Assembly (NCBI GenBank): GCA_963666865.1
Contig: OY763072.1
Coordinates: 1-64,000 of the forward strand
DNA length: 64,000 nt
Source: Bin87 sp963666865
GTDB lineage: Bacteria > Chloroflexota > Dehalococcoidia > Lucifugimonadales > UBA3495
Reading direction: 5' to 3'
Made by a program: the position numbers and the translations under genes
In this document: positions 8,543 through 17,788 of the stretch, piece by piece
Numbering within the stretch: position 1 is the first letter of the stretch
How the letters are laid out: each line of letters starts with the position of its first letter
Notes under the pieces: model-generated
What the model was told of the DNA's origin: nothing
The model's input: the letters and a program-made list of their open reading frames with translations, nothing else
Databases searched by the model: none

Positions 8543-9134
8543 CGGAGCCGGCTGCCGGTCCGGTTGACCGAAAAACCGGCGAGCTCCAATGACGAGGTGA
8601 ACCAGGTAGCGGCAGCGGTCGGTCACTTCCCGTCAAGTGTTGGGAAAAGCGTCATCTACGTTGATTTGGTTCAGGCAACCGTCGCCAACCGGAGCATTCC
8701 AGCCGGTAGCCGTCCCCGGCGCCGGCGGCACTGGCGCAGCCGCAGCAGCCCCGGCGGCCAGCGCCTCTGCCGGGTTCGGTCAGCAAGTAATTGACCGCGC
8801 GCTTTCTTTCGGGGGTAGTACGCCGCCTTTCGGGAGCGATTCAATTCCGCCACAATTCGTGGCGTAGCGCAGGATTTTAGCCGTGTCCGTATCGAGCGCC
8901 TTTTGGTCATCTGGGACGTTAGTTGGTTTGAGTAGGGAATGCACGCAGAGGGCGCCGGAGCGTCTCCGGCGGGCTTTGACGCCGGTTGACGTAAAATTTC
9001 CGGTCTGTCGGCTTGCCGGCCCTGGTGCGGCACTCTGTGGCGTTTTTCGCTTTTGGCCGGTCGCCGGGGCCGTTATTCCTTCGGGGAATCACCTTCGGTC
9101 GCTTTGGCAACGGGCGCGCCGTTTTGGGGCGTCG
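8543..9134. other. Region without a supported gene
   Basis: About 590 bases. Frames on both strands are short, Arg- or Ala-rich and lack ribosome binding sites. A minus-strand frame containing RIVAELNRSRKAAYY (near 8860) is the most protein-like piece but cannot be supported as a gene. Confidence 0.35.
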
Positions 9135-10370
9135 TCACGCAATGCCCGGCAGCCACGGATTTTCGGCGTCTTGCCGGGCTTTTGCGTCGGCGGCGGCAGC
9201 GATGCGTTGCTTGGCGTCGGCGACGCAGTCCTCGTCGATGTCATTGCCGACGAAGGCGCAGCCCAGGGCCATTGCGGCGACGCCGGTGGCGCCTTGGCCC
9301 ATGAAGGGGTCGCAGACCGTCATGCCGGCGGTTGCGAACTTGGACAGGGCCAGCCGGATCGCGGCGGCGTGTTGTGGCTTGGGTTCCGGGCTGGCGATCA
9401 GGTCGTCCTGCCATTCGCCGGCGTAGTCGCCATTGGAGTAGCAGATAAGCGGTTGTTGCTTGGCGTGTATCTTGGCGTCCTTCAGGGTAGCGTTGGCGCT
9501 GGGCGCGTTGTAAACGAAGTGGTGCCGGTATTTCATGCCGTTTTGGGCATCCAGCCGCCGGTAGATCTCGGGCAGGTGCTGGCTGCCCGATAAGGTCAGC
9601 AGCAGGCCGCCGGGCTTGAGCGCCTTCAGCGCGAAGTACGCCAGGTCGGAGTAGAGCCACAGATGTTCTTCCCCGTAGGGCGGCTCGGTGAAGATGACGT
9701 CGATGGTCTGGGAGTTGATGCGCTTGAACAGGTCGGCGATGCTGAGGTTCAGCAGCTCGACGCCTTGCGGCGGCATCGTGTTCGTGGCTTGCTTGCGCCG
9801 TTCGGCGTCGGCGGCTTGCTGCTGTTCTTGTTGCTCGTTGCGCCGTTGTTCGCGTGATTCCTTCAGCAGGGCGCTGCGGGTCAGCGGCGGCGCCATCGGG
9901 TCGGTCAGCGTCTGCTTGACCTTGGCATCGAATTGCTCGTCGGTGATGCCGGCGTGGGCCTGCCTCATTTTCTGGACGGTAGTTGCGGCTACTGCGGGTA
10001 CAGGGTTGGATTTGGGATCCAACCCTTTTCGTGCGCCGGCCTCAGCAGGCGAGGGCGCCGGGTTGGCCTTGGCGATGGCGCGCTCGGCGCGCTGCACCAT
10101 CACGCTGGCCTGCTTGACGATGTCGTCCAGTTTCAGGACGCGCGCGGCGACCAGGGCGGCCTGCGCCTGATCGCGCACGTAGAGTCGCTCGTAGTCGTGG
10201 GTGGCGCGTGTCAGCATTTGGCTGGCCCGGTCCACCTTGTCGATGATGGCTTGCGCCTGTGGCGATATTGTCGCAGGTGCTGGCGTCGGCGCTGTTGTCG
10301 GCACCAGCAGGGTTTCTTGTTTTCGTTCTATGTATCCCAGCAGCGTCGGCTGTTCCTGGTTGAGTACCAT
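9135..10370 (-). CDS. Phage/plasmid-type DNA methyltransferase with long N-terminal helical region
   Basis: A 411-residue protein. Residues 1-215 are helical and Ala/Gln/Lys-rich with a QEQQEQQQ stretch. The C-terminal half is a SAM-dependent DNA methyltransferase: TEPPYGEEHLW (around 228) is the catalytic (D/N/S)PPY-type motif with Glu at its second position, LKPGGLLL follows, and DPFMGQGATG (around 353) is the SAM-binding motif near the C-terminus. The ATG follows GAGGTGAAAG. Such enzymes are usually encoded by mobile elements and modify adenine or cytosine. The gene next upstream on this strand is a small HTH protein at 10565. Confidence 0.8.
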   Translation of the reverse strand: MVLNQEQPTLLGYIERKQETLLVPTTAPTPAPATISPQAQAIIDKVDRASQMLTRATHDYERLYVRDQAQAALVAARVLKLDDIVKQASVMVQRAERAIAKANPAPSPAEAGARKGLDPKSNPVPAVAATTVQKMRQAHAGITDEQFDAKVKQTLTDPMAPPLTRSALLKESREQRRNEQQEQQQAADAERRKQATNTMPPQGVELLNLSIADLFKRINSQTIDVIFTEPPYGEEHLWLYSDLAYFALKALKPGGLLLTLSGSQHLPEIYRRLDAQNGMKYRHHFVYNAPSANATLKDAKIHAKQQPLICYSNGDYAGEWQDDLIASPEPKPQHAAAIRLALSKFATAGMTVCDPFMGQGATGVAAMALGCAFVGNDIDEDCVADAKQRIAAAADAKARQDAENPWLPGIA

Positions 10371-10564
10371 CTTTCACCTCGCTGTAGTTCCGTTGTCGTT
10401 CCAGCCGTCCTTCGGTCAGCTGTGTCCTGCTCAGTCTCTTGCTTCCGGTTTTCGGTGGTCCCGCCAGGCGTTGCCGGGCCATGATGTCCTTTACGGTCAC
10501 CAGGTTGCCAGGTGTAGCCGCGACCCGGTTCGCGCCTGGCGCGGCCCCGCCGGCAATGCGGTTG

Positions 10565-10771
10565 TCACGGACTGATGGGCCATGTTCTCGGCGACTCCGG
10601 GGCCGTGCCATCCTTCTGTGGCTGGGCCAGCAGTTCGGCGAGCGCGTCGACCGGGATCACGATGCGATGTCCGATACGGACGTGCCGCAGCCGCCCGGTG
10701 CGGCATTGCTCGCGAATCAGCCAGGGACTGACTCTCATCGCGCGCGCAGCCTCTGCCACCGTGTAGGCCAT
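10565..10771 (-). CDS. Small excisionase/MerR-like HTH protein, start in doubt
   Basis: A 68-residue product (MAYTVAEAARAMRVSPWLIRE...), a typical HTH_17/excisionase fold: helix-turn-helix followed by an RIGHRIVIP wing and a helix. Such proteins regulate or direct excision of mobile elements. The ATG at 10771 has no Shine-Dalgarno. A strong GAGGAGG lies just upstream but is spaced for an ATG 17 bases earlier, in a different frame, which gives only 17 codons. Either an indel has broken the start or initiation is unusual. Its 3' end lies 194 bases before the methyltransferase start at 10370. Confidence 0.6.
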   Translation of the reverse strand: MAYTVAEAARAMRVSPWLIREQCRTGRLRHVRIGHRIVIPVDALAELLAQPQKDGTAPESPRTWPISP

Positions 10772-11890
10772 TCGATCGGTTGCTGCATGGATCCTCCTCA
10801 ATCTCATTGGGGGTTGACGCGCCAGACGGCAGGTCCGTTGATGTGTATTGCATACGATCATAAAGAATTCGGCGCAGTACTCTGGCAGACAGCCGATTTC
10901 GCCCTGATCCACCGCCGCTTGACCATTCGTTGGGTGCGGGTTTTCGTGCTTGATATGCCCACAATCACCCCACCCAGGCGGCGCGCAAGCGGGTGCGACA
11001 ATACGCCCCCAGCCGGGTCGGCTACCGGGCCACGGCACCGGGCAGGCTGCCCATCATGGAATGCGCCGGCCATCGCACACTGGACCTGACCTTCCCAGTT
11101 GACTGCCGACGATGATCCCAGCAATCCGCAATGAGGTTGCCAACGCCGGCATTGCCAGGCCCACCACGGCATATTGCTGAATAGACACGCCGGTTGCCGC
11201 GCCTGCCGTTGGCGCTACTGCCGGGTTCTGCATCTGACCGACCGGACAGCCGACCCCGACTTTTCGCTGTGGTCAGCATTGCTGGGCGGTGATTCCCGGT
11301 ATCGCATTCGGATAGAACCGCATGATGCCGGAGTCGAGCACAAGGTCGGCGATTCCAATCCTCAGGGCCCGATGTTGAATTCCTCGCCGAGGGTCAGTGC
11401 AAAGCGACGCTCGGAGACAGCGTCAACACATTGATCCCGGACTCTGCCGAGGCGTCGCCTGGTATGGCGTCGCCTGGTATCAAGTATCCGGTGGTAATTG
11501 GGAGCGGCAACTGGCCCCCGAATCTGTCGCGCAACAGAAATCCCAACTGTCGCGTATCACCCCTGTGCCAAATGCCGCATCGGCTCCCGATGGCTGAGAC
11601 TATGGTGGTTCTCAAATTGATTTCCAAGCCCTATTCGAACATCCGATGCTAAGCGATTTCCGGTACTTGGGCGCGTAGCGCAATTACATGGAGCAGACCT
11701 GGGCCTACCCAATCCTCGTTTCTCACGCCCGGAGTGCTCGTCGCTGAAGGCTATCTGTCTTTATTCCCGCATAACGCTTAGCGTTATTTTCCGATACCAA
11801 TGATGACGAGCGTCAGAAATATGTCGTATATTGTCGGCGTTGTGGCGACGCCCCACGGCGTCCGCAAGAGTCACCGGACAGGATGCGTAA
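10772..11890. other. 1.1 kb without a supported gene
   Basis: Only short frames of odd composition. It holds a tandem duplication of a 15-bp unit, GGCGTCGCCTGGTAT, at 11451-11480 and a palindrome at 11771-11787. I see no transposase ends that I can name, and no promoter that I can defend. Confidence 0.4.
11771..11787. promoter_or_regulatory. 17-bp perfect palindrome, operator-like
   Basis: ATAACGCT and AGCGTTAT surround a single central T, about 100 bases upstream of the transposase-like/replicase ORF. The AT-rich sequence around it differs from the GC-rich background. It may be an operator or a replication-initiator site; no experimental or family evidence is available. Confidence 0.4.
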
Positions 11891-13492
11891 ATGGCGAGAC
11901 CGGGACGACCTTCCGACAAAGTCGCGCTGGACGATGTCCAGCGGAAAGAGCTTGAGCGCCTCAGTCGCCGGCGCAAGGCGCCGCGCCATTTGGCCCTTCG
12001 AGCGAAGATCGTCCTTGAGTGCGCTCAAGGCTTGTCGGACCGTGCCGCAGCGACCAAGCTTGGCGTGTCGGCGCAGACGGTAGCCAAGTGGCGTAAACGG
12101 TTTTTGAGCCGCGGTTTGGACGGGCTCTACGATGAGCCGCGAGCCGGGCGGCACCGGTCGGTGACCGACCAGGGCGAAGTCGCCATCATGGCGAAGACGC
12201 TGGCACCGCCGCCGAAGGGGGCGGCCCGGTGGACGGCGGCGGCCGTGGCCGCCGAGACTGGCTGTAGTGAGAGCACGGTCAGCCGTAGGTGGCGCCAGTG
12301 GAAAGTCCACCCGGAAAGGCTGGTCTGCGACCGGTTGAACCCGGATCTGGAGCGTTACGGAATTTGGTCGGTGGCCGGCGTGTATCGGGCCTCTGGACAC
12401 CGGGCCGTCGCCATCATTGTCGACGCCCCGTGGAGAGACGAGGTTCCCCCGATTGTCTGGGGCCAGCGGAAGCAGTCTCGGCGGACGTCACCCGCGCCCA
12501 ATCAACCTGACCAGAGTCCGGGCGGCGGGGCCGCCCAAGCGGCTTTCGAGGATTTCCTGGACGACGTCGCTCGGTGCGCGCGTGACGACCGGGAGCTGTT
12601 CCTGATTGTGGATGGCCCGCGCCTGCATGAAGTAGCCTTGCGGCATCAGCATCGAGCGGGACGGATGACGATGCACGTCAGTCACACCGTCAGTACCAAA
12701 GCGTGGCGCGACATCGTGAAACAGTTGGTTGACGTGATGGGCCGCCGGCAAGCGGGCTGCACGGCTCACGACGATTGCCACACCTTGGCTGCGGTACAGC
12801 GCAAAAGGCGCGTTGTCTGGCGGGATTCCCATGCTCGGGCTCAAGAGACGGGCGCCTGCCAATGCCGACATCGGCGTCCGAACCCCGGGCGTTCCATCCG
12901 GACGTGGCGAACCACGCCGGGTCAGTACCGCAAGTGCGAGTGCAATCGTCCCGACTGTCCCGACTGCTGCCTGCGCCGGTATTGGAACATCGTCGCCAGG
13001 TTGAGCCAAGACTGGGATGCGGCATTCGGCAGCGGTCCGGTGTTGTTCATCACGTTGACCTATCGCGCCTCGTCCGCCCTCACGCCCGCAGAGTGGCTGC
13101 GGCGGGCACGCCTGGATTTCAAAAACCTGCGGCGCCGGTGGAAGCGGAAACGTGGAGAAATGCCGCACTATCTGTGGTCCCTGGAGTTCACCGCATCCGG
13201 CACTCCCCATTTCCACGTCATGATCCCATGTGAGGGCGATCAGGATTTCCAGGAGTTGCGCCGCCAGTTGCCGAGTAGCTGGCGCAACATTGCCGCAGCC
13301 GGACCTAACCCGGGTCCGGGATCCCAATATTCGGCGCGCGTCGTGAAGCGAGAGAGCGCATTGGACGTCATCAGATACCTGCTGAAGTCGCTGCAAGTCC
13401 CGTTGTCGCACCGCCCGGCGCCGGCGGGCACGCCGCCATTTCGCCGTTGGGGACGTTCTCGCAACTGGGCTACGGTTCAACGCCCGCAGTAA
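11891..13492 (+). CDS. IS630-transposase-like domain fused to a HUH replication initiator
   Basis: One open frame of 533 residues. Residues 1-110 hold the HTH of IS630-type transposases (GRPSDKVALD, AAATKLGVSAQTVAKWRKRF, LDGLYDEPRAGR). About 150-300 follow the IS630 core, but where VDEKS is expected there is VDAPW, and the final N..VE region reads DIVKQ, so the catalytic Glu appears lost. About 340-533 match rolling-circle Rep proteins: a Cys cluster (RKCECNRPDCPDCC), FITLTYR, the HUH segment PHFHVMIP, and the IRYLLKS helix. The Rep part may be translated on its own from an internal start (a TTG near 12787 is in frame). The fusion could be a chance join of two mobile-element genes. Confidence 0.7.
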   Translation: MARPGRPSDKVALDDVQRKELERLSRRRKAPRHLALRAKIVLECAQGLSDRAAATKLGVSAQTVAKWRKRFLSRGLDGLYDEPRAGRHRSVTDQGEVAIMAKTLAPPPKGAARWTAAAVAAETGCSESTVSRRWRQWKVHPERLVCDRLNPDLERYGIWSVAGVYRASGHRAVAIIVDAPWRDEVPPIVWGQRKQSRRTSPAPNQPDQSPGGGAAQAAFEDFLDDVARCARDDRELFLIVDGPRLHEVALRHQHRAGRMTMHVSHTVSTKAWRDIVKQLVDVMGRRQAGCTAHDDCHTLAAVQRKRRVVWRDSHARAQETGACQCRHRRPNPGRSIRTWRTTPGQYRKCECNRPDCPDCCLRRYWNIVARLSQDWDAAFGSGPVLFITLTYRASSALTPAEWLRRARLDFKNLRRRWKRKRGEMPHYLWSLEFTASGTPHFHVMIPCEGDQDFQELRRQLPSSWRNIAAAGPNPGPGSQYSARVVKRESALDVIRYLLKSLQVPLSHRPAPAGTPPFRRWGRSRNWATVQRPQ

Positions 13493-14043
13493 CTGAGGCA
13501 ATCGGCAACGGTTGGCTGACGCTCATCAAATGTCCAGTGACCAAGCGGGAAAGACAGCCAACCCCATGGCGACACCGTAGGGAATGGGCTAAAAAGGCGC
13601 GTACGACGGCCCCGGACGGCCTTTGTCCACCTGACAGGCTAATTGCGCATCCGGGACGGTTCAGGCCGTCTCCGCCGCTCTAACGAAAGAATTTGCCCAT
13701 CCTCATCTCGACAACACCCAAAGCATTGGCGTAAGCGCCCTCTGCGCCCCAATTGCATTCCGGAATTGCCTGTGGTCAAGGTAGGCGTAACCTGTTGAGG
13801 TGGTGACGGTCAGCCAAGGGGCGCTCTGCCAATATGGCTTGGCTACTTTCCGCCGCGCCCTTCCGGTTCACACGGTTGGCGCGTTAGGAATCTCCCACCC
13901 TGTTGCTGACCGTCGTCGCCGGCAACGACGCAGCCGGCTTTGACGACCACGGAACCAGGGCCGCCCAAGCAACACGGAGCCACATACTTTACGTCTTGAT
14001 AGCCACCGGCCGCCGCTGAGGGTCCTGAGATACGTTGCTGGGA
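13493..14043. other. Region without a supported gene
   Basis: About 550 bases downstream of the replicase. Short frames only, with no Shine-Dalgarno and no recognisable protein. No iteron-like direct repeats that would mark a rolling-circle origin were found by eye. Confidence 0.35.
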
Positions 14044-14622
14044 TTACTGCGGCGTCAGATCCCGTTGGCTGAATTCAAACCAGAGCACGCCGCCATCCGC
14101 CACCAGCTGCTGCACCGCCCGACCGTTCTGCCGGCTGGCCACCACCGCCACCGCGGCGACTCCCGTGAACCGGGTCAGGAATTCGGCGTTCCATACCGCT
14201 CGGTCGGCGTCTCTTTGGTCCGCGGTGTAGAACGCTTCCGCCGCCATGAACAACTCGCTGCCGTCTTGATCCAGCACCTTGCCCACCAGGTCCGCCAGGT
14301 AGAAACTGCGCCTGGTTCCGGGGGCAATGTCCGATGGGTTATGCCGGCGCAGCATCCGCCTCAGGTCATCACCGCGCAGAGTTTCCACCACCACAAAGCC
14401 CAGGCGTTCCGCGATGTCGTCGGCCATCTCCCGGGCGATTCGCCCCGCCACGTGTCCTTTCAGGTCGCCCAGGTCGTCGGTGATCTGTTGCAGCCGCCGC
14501 TCCACCCTGGCGTTGGTTTCCGCCTGCCGGGCGTTGGTCTCCTACTGGCTTTCGATGAAGTCGCTAACGTAGGCCGCGAACACGGCGAAGCGCTCCGGCA
14601 GTTGCAGCGGTGTGGTGGTTAT
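14044..14622 (-). pseudogene. Decayed paralogue of the 7379-8071 coiled-coil gene
   Basis: The C-terminal 150 residues align closely with the intact gene and end in the same SQRDLTPQ. Upstream, three lesions are visible on the minus strand: the start codon is ATA (14622-14620) where the intact copy has ATG, about 32 codons of the N-terminus are deleted so that ITTTP joins LQLPERF, and an AAG-to-TAG change makes a stop at 14544-14542. The leader GAGGCCACCG is still shared with the intact copy. A restart at the ATG at 14505 is possible but has no binding site. Confidence 0.85.
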
Positions 14623-14812
14623 TGCGGTGGCCTCGTCCGGCGATTACACCAGCCAGTCCGGTTCGTAGGCCTGATTATGGCCCGCCGTCGGGGCCGGCGT
14701 TTGAGCCGGCAGATAGGTCGGCGGCGCGGCCAGGCGCTGACGGAACCCTGAACCCGCACCCTTGCTGGGACCGCCCAACAACAAGATTACCCCAGATACA
14801 GGAGATCACGAA

Positions 14813-14917
14813 ATGAAGACAGTGCAGTGGCATTCCGGAAATGTGCCGGCCCGTCCCGAGTGCCTGGGCAAGCCGAAATCACAGCGCGAATCTAGGTTCG
14901 CGCTTTGCTACCAGTAA
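14813..14917 (+). CDS. 34-residue small protein
   Basis: ATG at 14813 preceded by AGGAGATCACGAA, an excellent ribosome binding site. The product MKTVQWHSGNVPAR... ends at a TAA at 14917, 12 bases before the next start, whose own AAAGGAGAA lies in the gap. Close spacing suggests a two-gene unit. The 3' end overlaps a hairpin at 14884-14903. No family recognised; it could be a leader peptide. Confidence 0.5.
   Translation: MKTVQWHSGNVPARPECLGKPKSQRESRFALCYQ
14884..14903 (+). promoter_or_regulatory. 7-bp perfect hairpin at the end of the 34-residue ORF
   Basis: GCGCGAA (14884-14890), a TCTAGG loop, and TTCGCGC (14897-14903), followed by TTTG. It sits within the small ORF and just before the ribosome binding site of the next gene, where an RNA stem could link translation of the two ORFs, attenuator-fashion. 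This role is inferred. Confidence 0.35.
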
Positions 14918-14929
14918 AAGGAGAACCTG

Positions 14930-15454
14930 ATGAGAATCGACGCTATGCGATCAATAGCTATCCGTTACCAGCCCCGCATCTCCGATGCGCTGCACCGGTT
15001 TGCCGGCAGCGAACCAAGCTCGTCGGCGCGCATTGACGCCGCATCAGACTTGGACGCCGCGATAGCCGGCTTCGCCGCTGCGATGATCGTCGCGCAGGGC
15101 AACGTTCCAGAACCCTACCCCGTCGGCGCCTACTCGGTCGCCTGGGACCGGAACCGGGGCCTGTGGCAGGTCCTGGACTCCGACGGCAATGCGCGCAGCT
15201 GGGACGCAAGCCAGGAAGTCGTCGAACGCCAGGCCCTGGAAGCCACCGAGCGTCTGAAGGCCGGCGTCGCCGATTGCCCGGTAAGTGAACAACTGATGCC
15301 GCCCGGCGGCGCGGCCGTGGCAAAACCGGCGCCCCAGGGTTGGGTTCGCTGCGCTCCCGCCGACGCCGGCGCTCGCCATGATGACCGCATCGCCAAGCCG
15401 ACGCCACAGTTGCAAAATCAGCAGCAAGGTTCGGGCGCGCCCGACCTGAATTGA
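14930..15454 (+). CDS. Hypothetical 174-residue protein upstream of pentapeptide repeats
   Basis: ATG at 14930 after AAAGGAGAACCTG, a strong start. The first 115 residues look like a folded small domain (VGAYSVAWDRNRGLWQVLD); the C-terminal 50 residues are Pro/Gln/Ala-rich and linker-like. It ends at a TGA (15452-15454), after which the same frame continues immediately with EQVLAWIREHGLAGADLQAVDL, the usual opening of pentapeptide-repeat proteins. The two ORFs may therefore be one gene split by a stop. No family recognised for the N-terminal part. Confidence 0.6.
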   Translation: MRIDAMRSIAIRYQPRISDALHRFAGSEPSSSARIDAASDLDAAIAGFAAAMIVAQGNVPEPYPVGAYSVAWDRNRGLWQVLDSDGNARSWDASQEVVERQALEATERLKAGVADCPVSEQLMPPGGAAVAKPAPQGWVRCAPADAGARHDDRIAKPTPQLQNQQQGSGAPDLN

Positions 15455-15511
15455 GAGCAGGTCCTGGCCTGGATTCGGGAACACGGGCTGGCCGGCGCCG
15501 ACCTGCAAGCC

Positions 15512-15790
15512 GTGGACTTGAATGGCGCCTACTTGCGGAACGCTGACCTGACCCGCGCCGACTTGGGGGACGCTCGCCTGCACTACGCCAGACTCAACGA
15601 CGCCGACCTGACCGGCGCCGATTTCGCGGGCGCCATCTTCGATAACGCCGAGTTGCAGTACGCCGACCTGAGCCGGGCGGAATTGGACGACGGTACGTTG
15701 TCTGACGAAGAAATGGCGCGCTTCCTGGCGGCGCTGGATTATACCTCTGACGCGGATACGGAACCGCCGCCAGCCGGAGCAACGCAATGA
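15512..15790 (+). CDS. Pentapeptide-repeat protein
   Basis: 92 residues from a GTG at 15512, with about ten A(D/N)LxX pentapeptides (NADLTRADLGDARL..ADLTGADFAGAIF..ADLSRAELDD) forming a right-handed quadrilateral beta-helix, then an acidic tail. The repeat pattern begins upstream of this GTG, right after the TGA at 15454, and the GTG has no ribosome binding site, so the true start is uncertain. It is in the same frame as the 14930 gene. Function of such proteins is varied and cannot be assigned here. Confidence 0.6.
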   Translation: MDLNGAYLRNADLTRADLGDARLHYARLNDADLTGADFAGAIFDNAELQYADLSRAELDDGTLSDEEMARFLAALDYTSDADTEPPPAGATQ

Positions 15791-16372
15791 ACCTCTTGGG
15801 CGTCGTCCGCCAGAATCCCCGCCCACCGCGCCGCTCACCGAACCGCTGGTCCGGCTAACCCGCGTACCCATGAAGGCATCAATCAAACCGCCCATCGGTA
15901 CCGCTCAGACGAGCTTGGCCGGGGGAGAGATCCCCAACGTGCTCATGCGGAAGGCTGCGTTTTCGGACTCGACCTGCGCTCCGATTGTGTGGCCGATTCG
16001 TTGGCTCGGTTTGAGCGCCATGGCGTGACTTTGCAGCGGATCATCGACACCGGATATGCGTGAACGCCGGCCGACCAAACCTGCCGAGACCGGACGGTTG
16101 GTCAACCCGGCTGGTTTTCGCCCGTCCGCCGCCGCGACGACGCCAGGCAGCCTTCCGGTTCACTGGACGGCGGCTTTTCAAATCATCCGATCAGCGCGGG
16201 TCCTGTGCCGCCGGTTTGGCTGCGGAGTCCCTGGCGGCCACCGGCGTTTGATGCCGTCGGGTTACGCCGCGCCAACGCTCTGCGCCCGCGCCACTCGCAA
16301 TCAGTTGCCACCAAGCGGTGACGAGCCGGCGCGCTCGCTCAGTTCCCGGTCCGGTTGCCAAGTGAGGACATT
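15791..16372. other. Region without a supported gene
   Basis: About 580 bases. A plus-strand frame at 16056-16376 is Arg/Ala/Pro-rich without a binding site and matches nothing I recognise. The last 20 bases carry the GAGGA binding site of the 16373 gene. Confidence 0.35.
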
Positions 16373-16600
16373 GTGATTAGCTTTTGGTTATCGGCGCCCT
16401 GCAAATGCGGAGTGTTCGTCAGGGCACAGACCGCTTTCTGCCGCTACTGCGTCGGCGGGGACGTGCTCGTCCGTCACCAGGGATGCCGGCCGCATTTGAC
16501 TTCTTATCATCACGACCACTGCCCGCAGCGCGACGATGACTTCAAGCCGCCGCCCGGGCGCCCCCGCGATGATAGCTCCGGCGGTCCCGCCGCCGCGTGA
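16373..16600 (+). CDS. 75-residue cysteine/histidine-rich protein, copy 2
   Basis: The GTG at 16373 is preceded by GAGGACATT, the same four-base spacing as in copy 1 at 8315. The 75-residue product keeps ISFW, C.CGVF.RA, FCRYC.GGDV, GC..L, YH and the later Cys, so all presumed metal ligands are conserved, while the tail has diverged. An upstream in-frame ATG at 16355 is possible but not supported by the paralogue. Probably a small zinc-binding protein; function unknown. Confidence 0.68.
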   Translation: MISFWLSAPCKCGVFVRAQTAFCRYCVGGDVLVRHQGCRPHLTSYHHDHCPQRDDDFKPPPGRPRDDSSGGPAAA

Positions 16601-17433
16601 AGCGGCCGTATCCGGCAACGCTGGTTCCGAGACACCGACGGCGCCGGCATCGCCGCGCTGGCGGACCGGACCGCCCAGGACCTGACCCGCAAACCGTTGC
16701 GCCTTTGCCGCGGTCACTCACAGTCACCCCACGAATGCGCCGGCTGCGATGGCCTGCCTCCTATCCACGAGCAAGCCAAAACCGCACACCGCGTCTCCGG
16801 CCATCGCCCGTAAATCCGCCCGCCTGACGGCGAACCGCACACCCCGCCTACCCCCGCCACCAACCAACGCACAGCGTCGCCATACGCCGCTGGAAACCGC
16901 CCCCGGACGCCACGCACACCGCCGGCGACATCCCAAACCACCCCAAGCGTTTACAGCGACCTCGCAGCGCCCCGGAACACCCAAGGCAGCATCCCAACAG
17001 GACGGCGACAGCGCCGTCGTTACCAGCCTGCCGGCGACAGCAACTCAACCCGCAAGCATGCTGCCGCATCGCCCGTTACCAGCGGCATCCGCCACCCCCG
17101 GCAACGCCCACCAGCCCACCGCAAACCACCCGACCATCCGCCATAGCCACGGCCCCGCCTGCACCCGTTAGCGCCGCGCCAACCACCGCCCAACGCCGTT
17201 GCTGCACACGGCAAACCCGACCGGCGTCGCCACGCCACCCCAGCCGGCAACAGCCCTGCCAAAGCGCCTGCTACGCCGTCACGCTGGGCGTTCCGGCACA
17301 CCAGCCGGATAGCCCACAGCAACACCTGCCAGGCATCCTGACCGGCATCCGCCGGAACCGCCAAAATGCGGCAAAATAGCCGATTTTTCGCCGCTCGGGA
17401 AGTTGTGCAAGATCTGCACAAACTGCCCGGGGC

Positions 17434-17700
17434 AATTGTCCCTTTTTTGTGCCTAAAATGACCTTATTTCCTATTACATCCCCCCGACTGTATTAGGGCA
17501 CCCGCGAAACTGCACGCAATTGTCCCTGTTTCAAGTAGACATCCCAAGGGTTGGCGGCTTTACGCCCGCCAGCACCCCCCAAAACCGTTTTTTGGTATTT
17601 AATTGTCCCTTTTTCAAACTCAAAATGCCCCGAATATCGCATTTCCGGTCGCAGCTTTACCCCCAAATTAGCCCGTTTTTGACCCAAATTGCCCCGAATC
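17434..17700. repeat. Four AATTG(T/C)CCC motifs spaced about 84 bp
   Basis: AATTGTCCC occurs at 17434, 17518 and 17601, each followed by a pyrimidine/T-rich run, and a related AATTGCCCC lies at 17687. Spacings are 84, 83 and 86 bp, about eight helical turns. Two related AATGCCCCGAAT/ATTGCCCCGAAT pieces occur near 17624 and 17688. This could be an iteron-like or regulatory array. The intervening sequence is not conserved. Confidence 0.5.
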
Positions 17701-17760
17701 AGGGGCCGACAGAAAGTCGGCAAGACGGCGCCAGCCGCCGCTGAGATCGCCACGGCTCAA

Positions 17761-17788
17761 CGTCCTCAGGAACTACGTTCCGAGGACG
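17761..17788. repeat. 12-bp hairpin with one bulge
   Basis: CGTCCTC(A)GGAAC, loop TAC, GTTCCGAGGACG. The bulged A is the only imperfection. No T-tract follows, so it is not an obvious terminator. It lies between the spaced repeat array and the purine tract. Confidence 0.5.

Noticed and set aside
14044..14505. Truncated but functional version of the coiled-coil protein from the ATG at 14505
   Set aside because: There is no ribosome site, and upstream lesions show decay of a longer gene.
16749..17171. Pro/His/Thr-rich ORF of 140 codons
   Set aside because: No ribosome binding site; its composition follows the C/A-rich DNA and is not protein-like.
17434..17700. Possible CRISPR array
   Set aside because: The repeats are only 9-10 bp with about 74-bp gaps, degenerate, and there is no cas gene.
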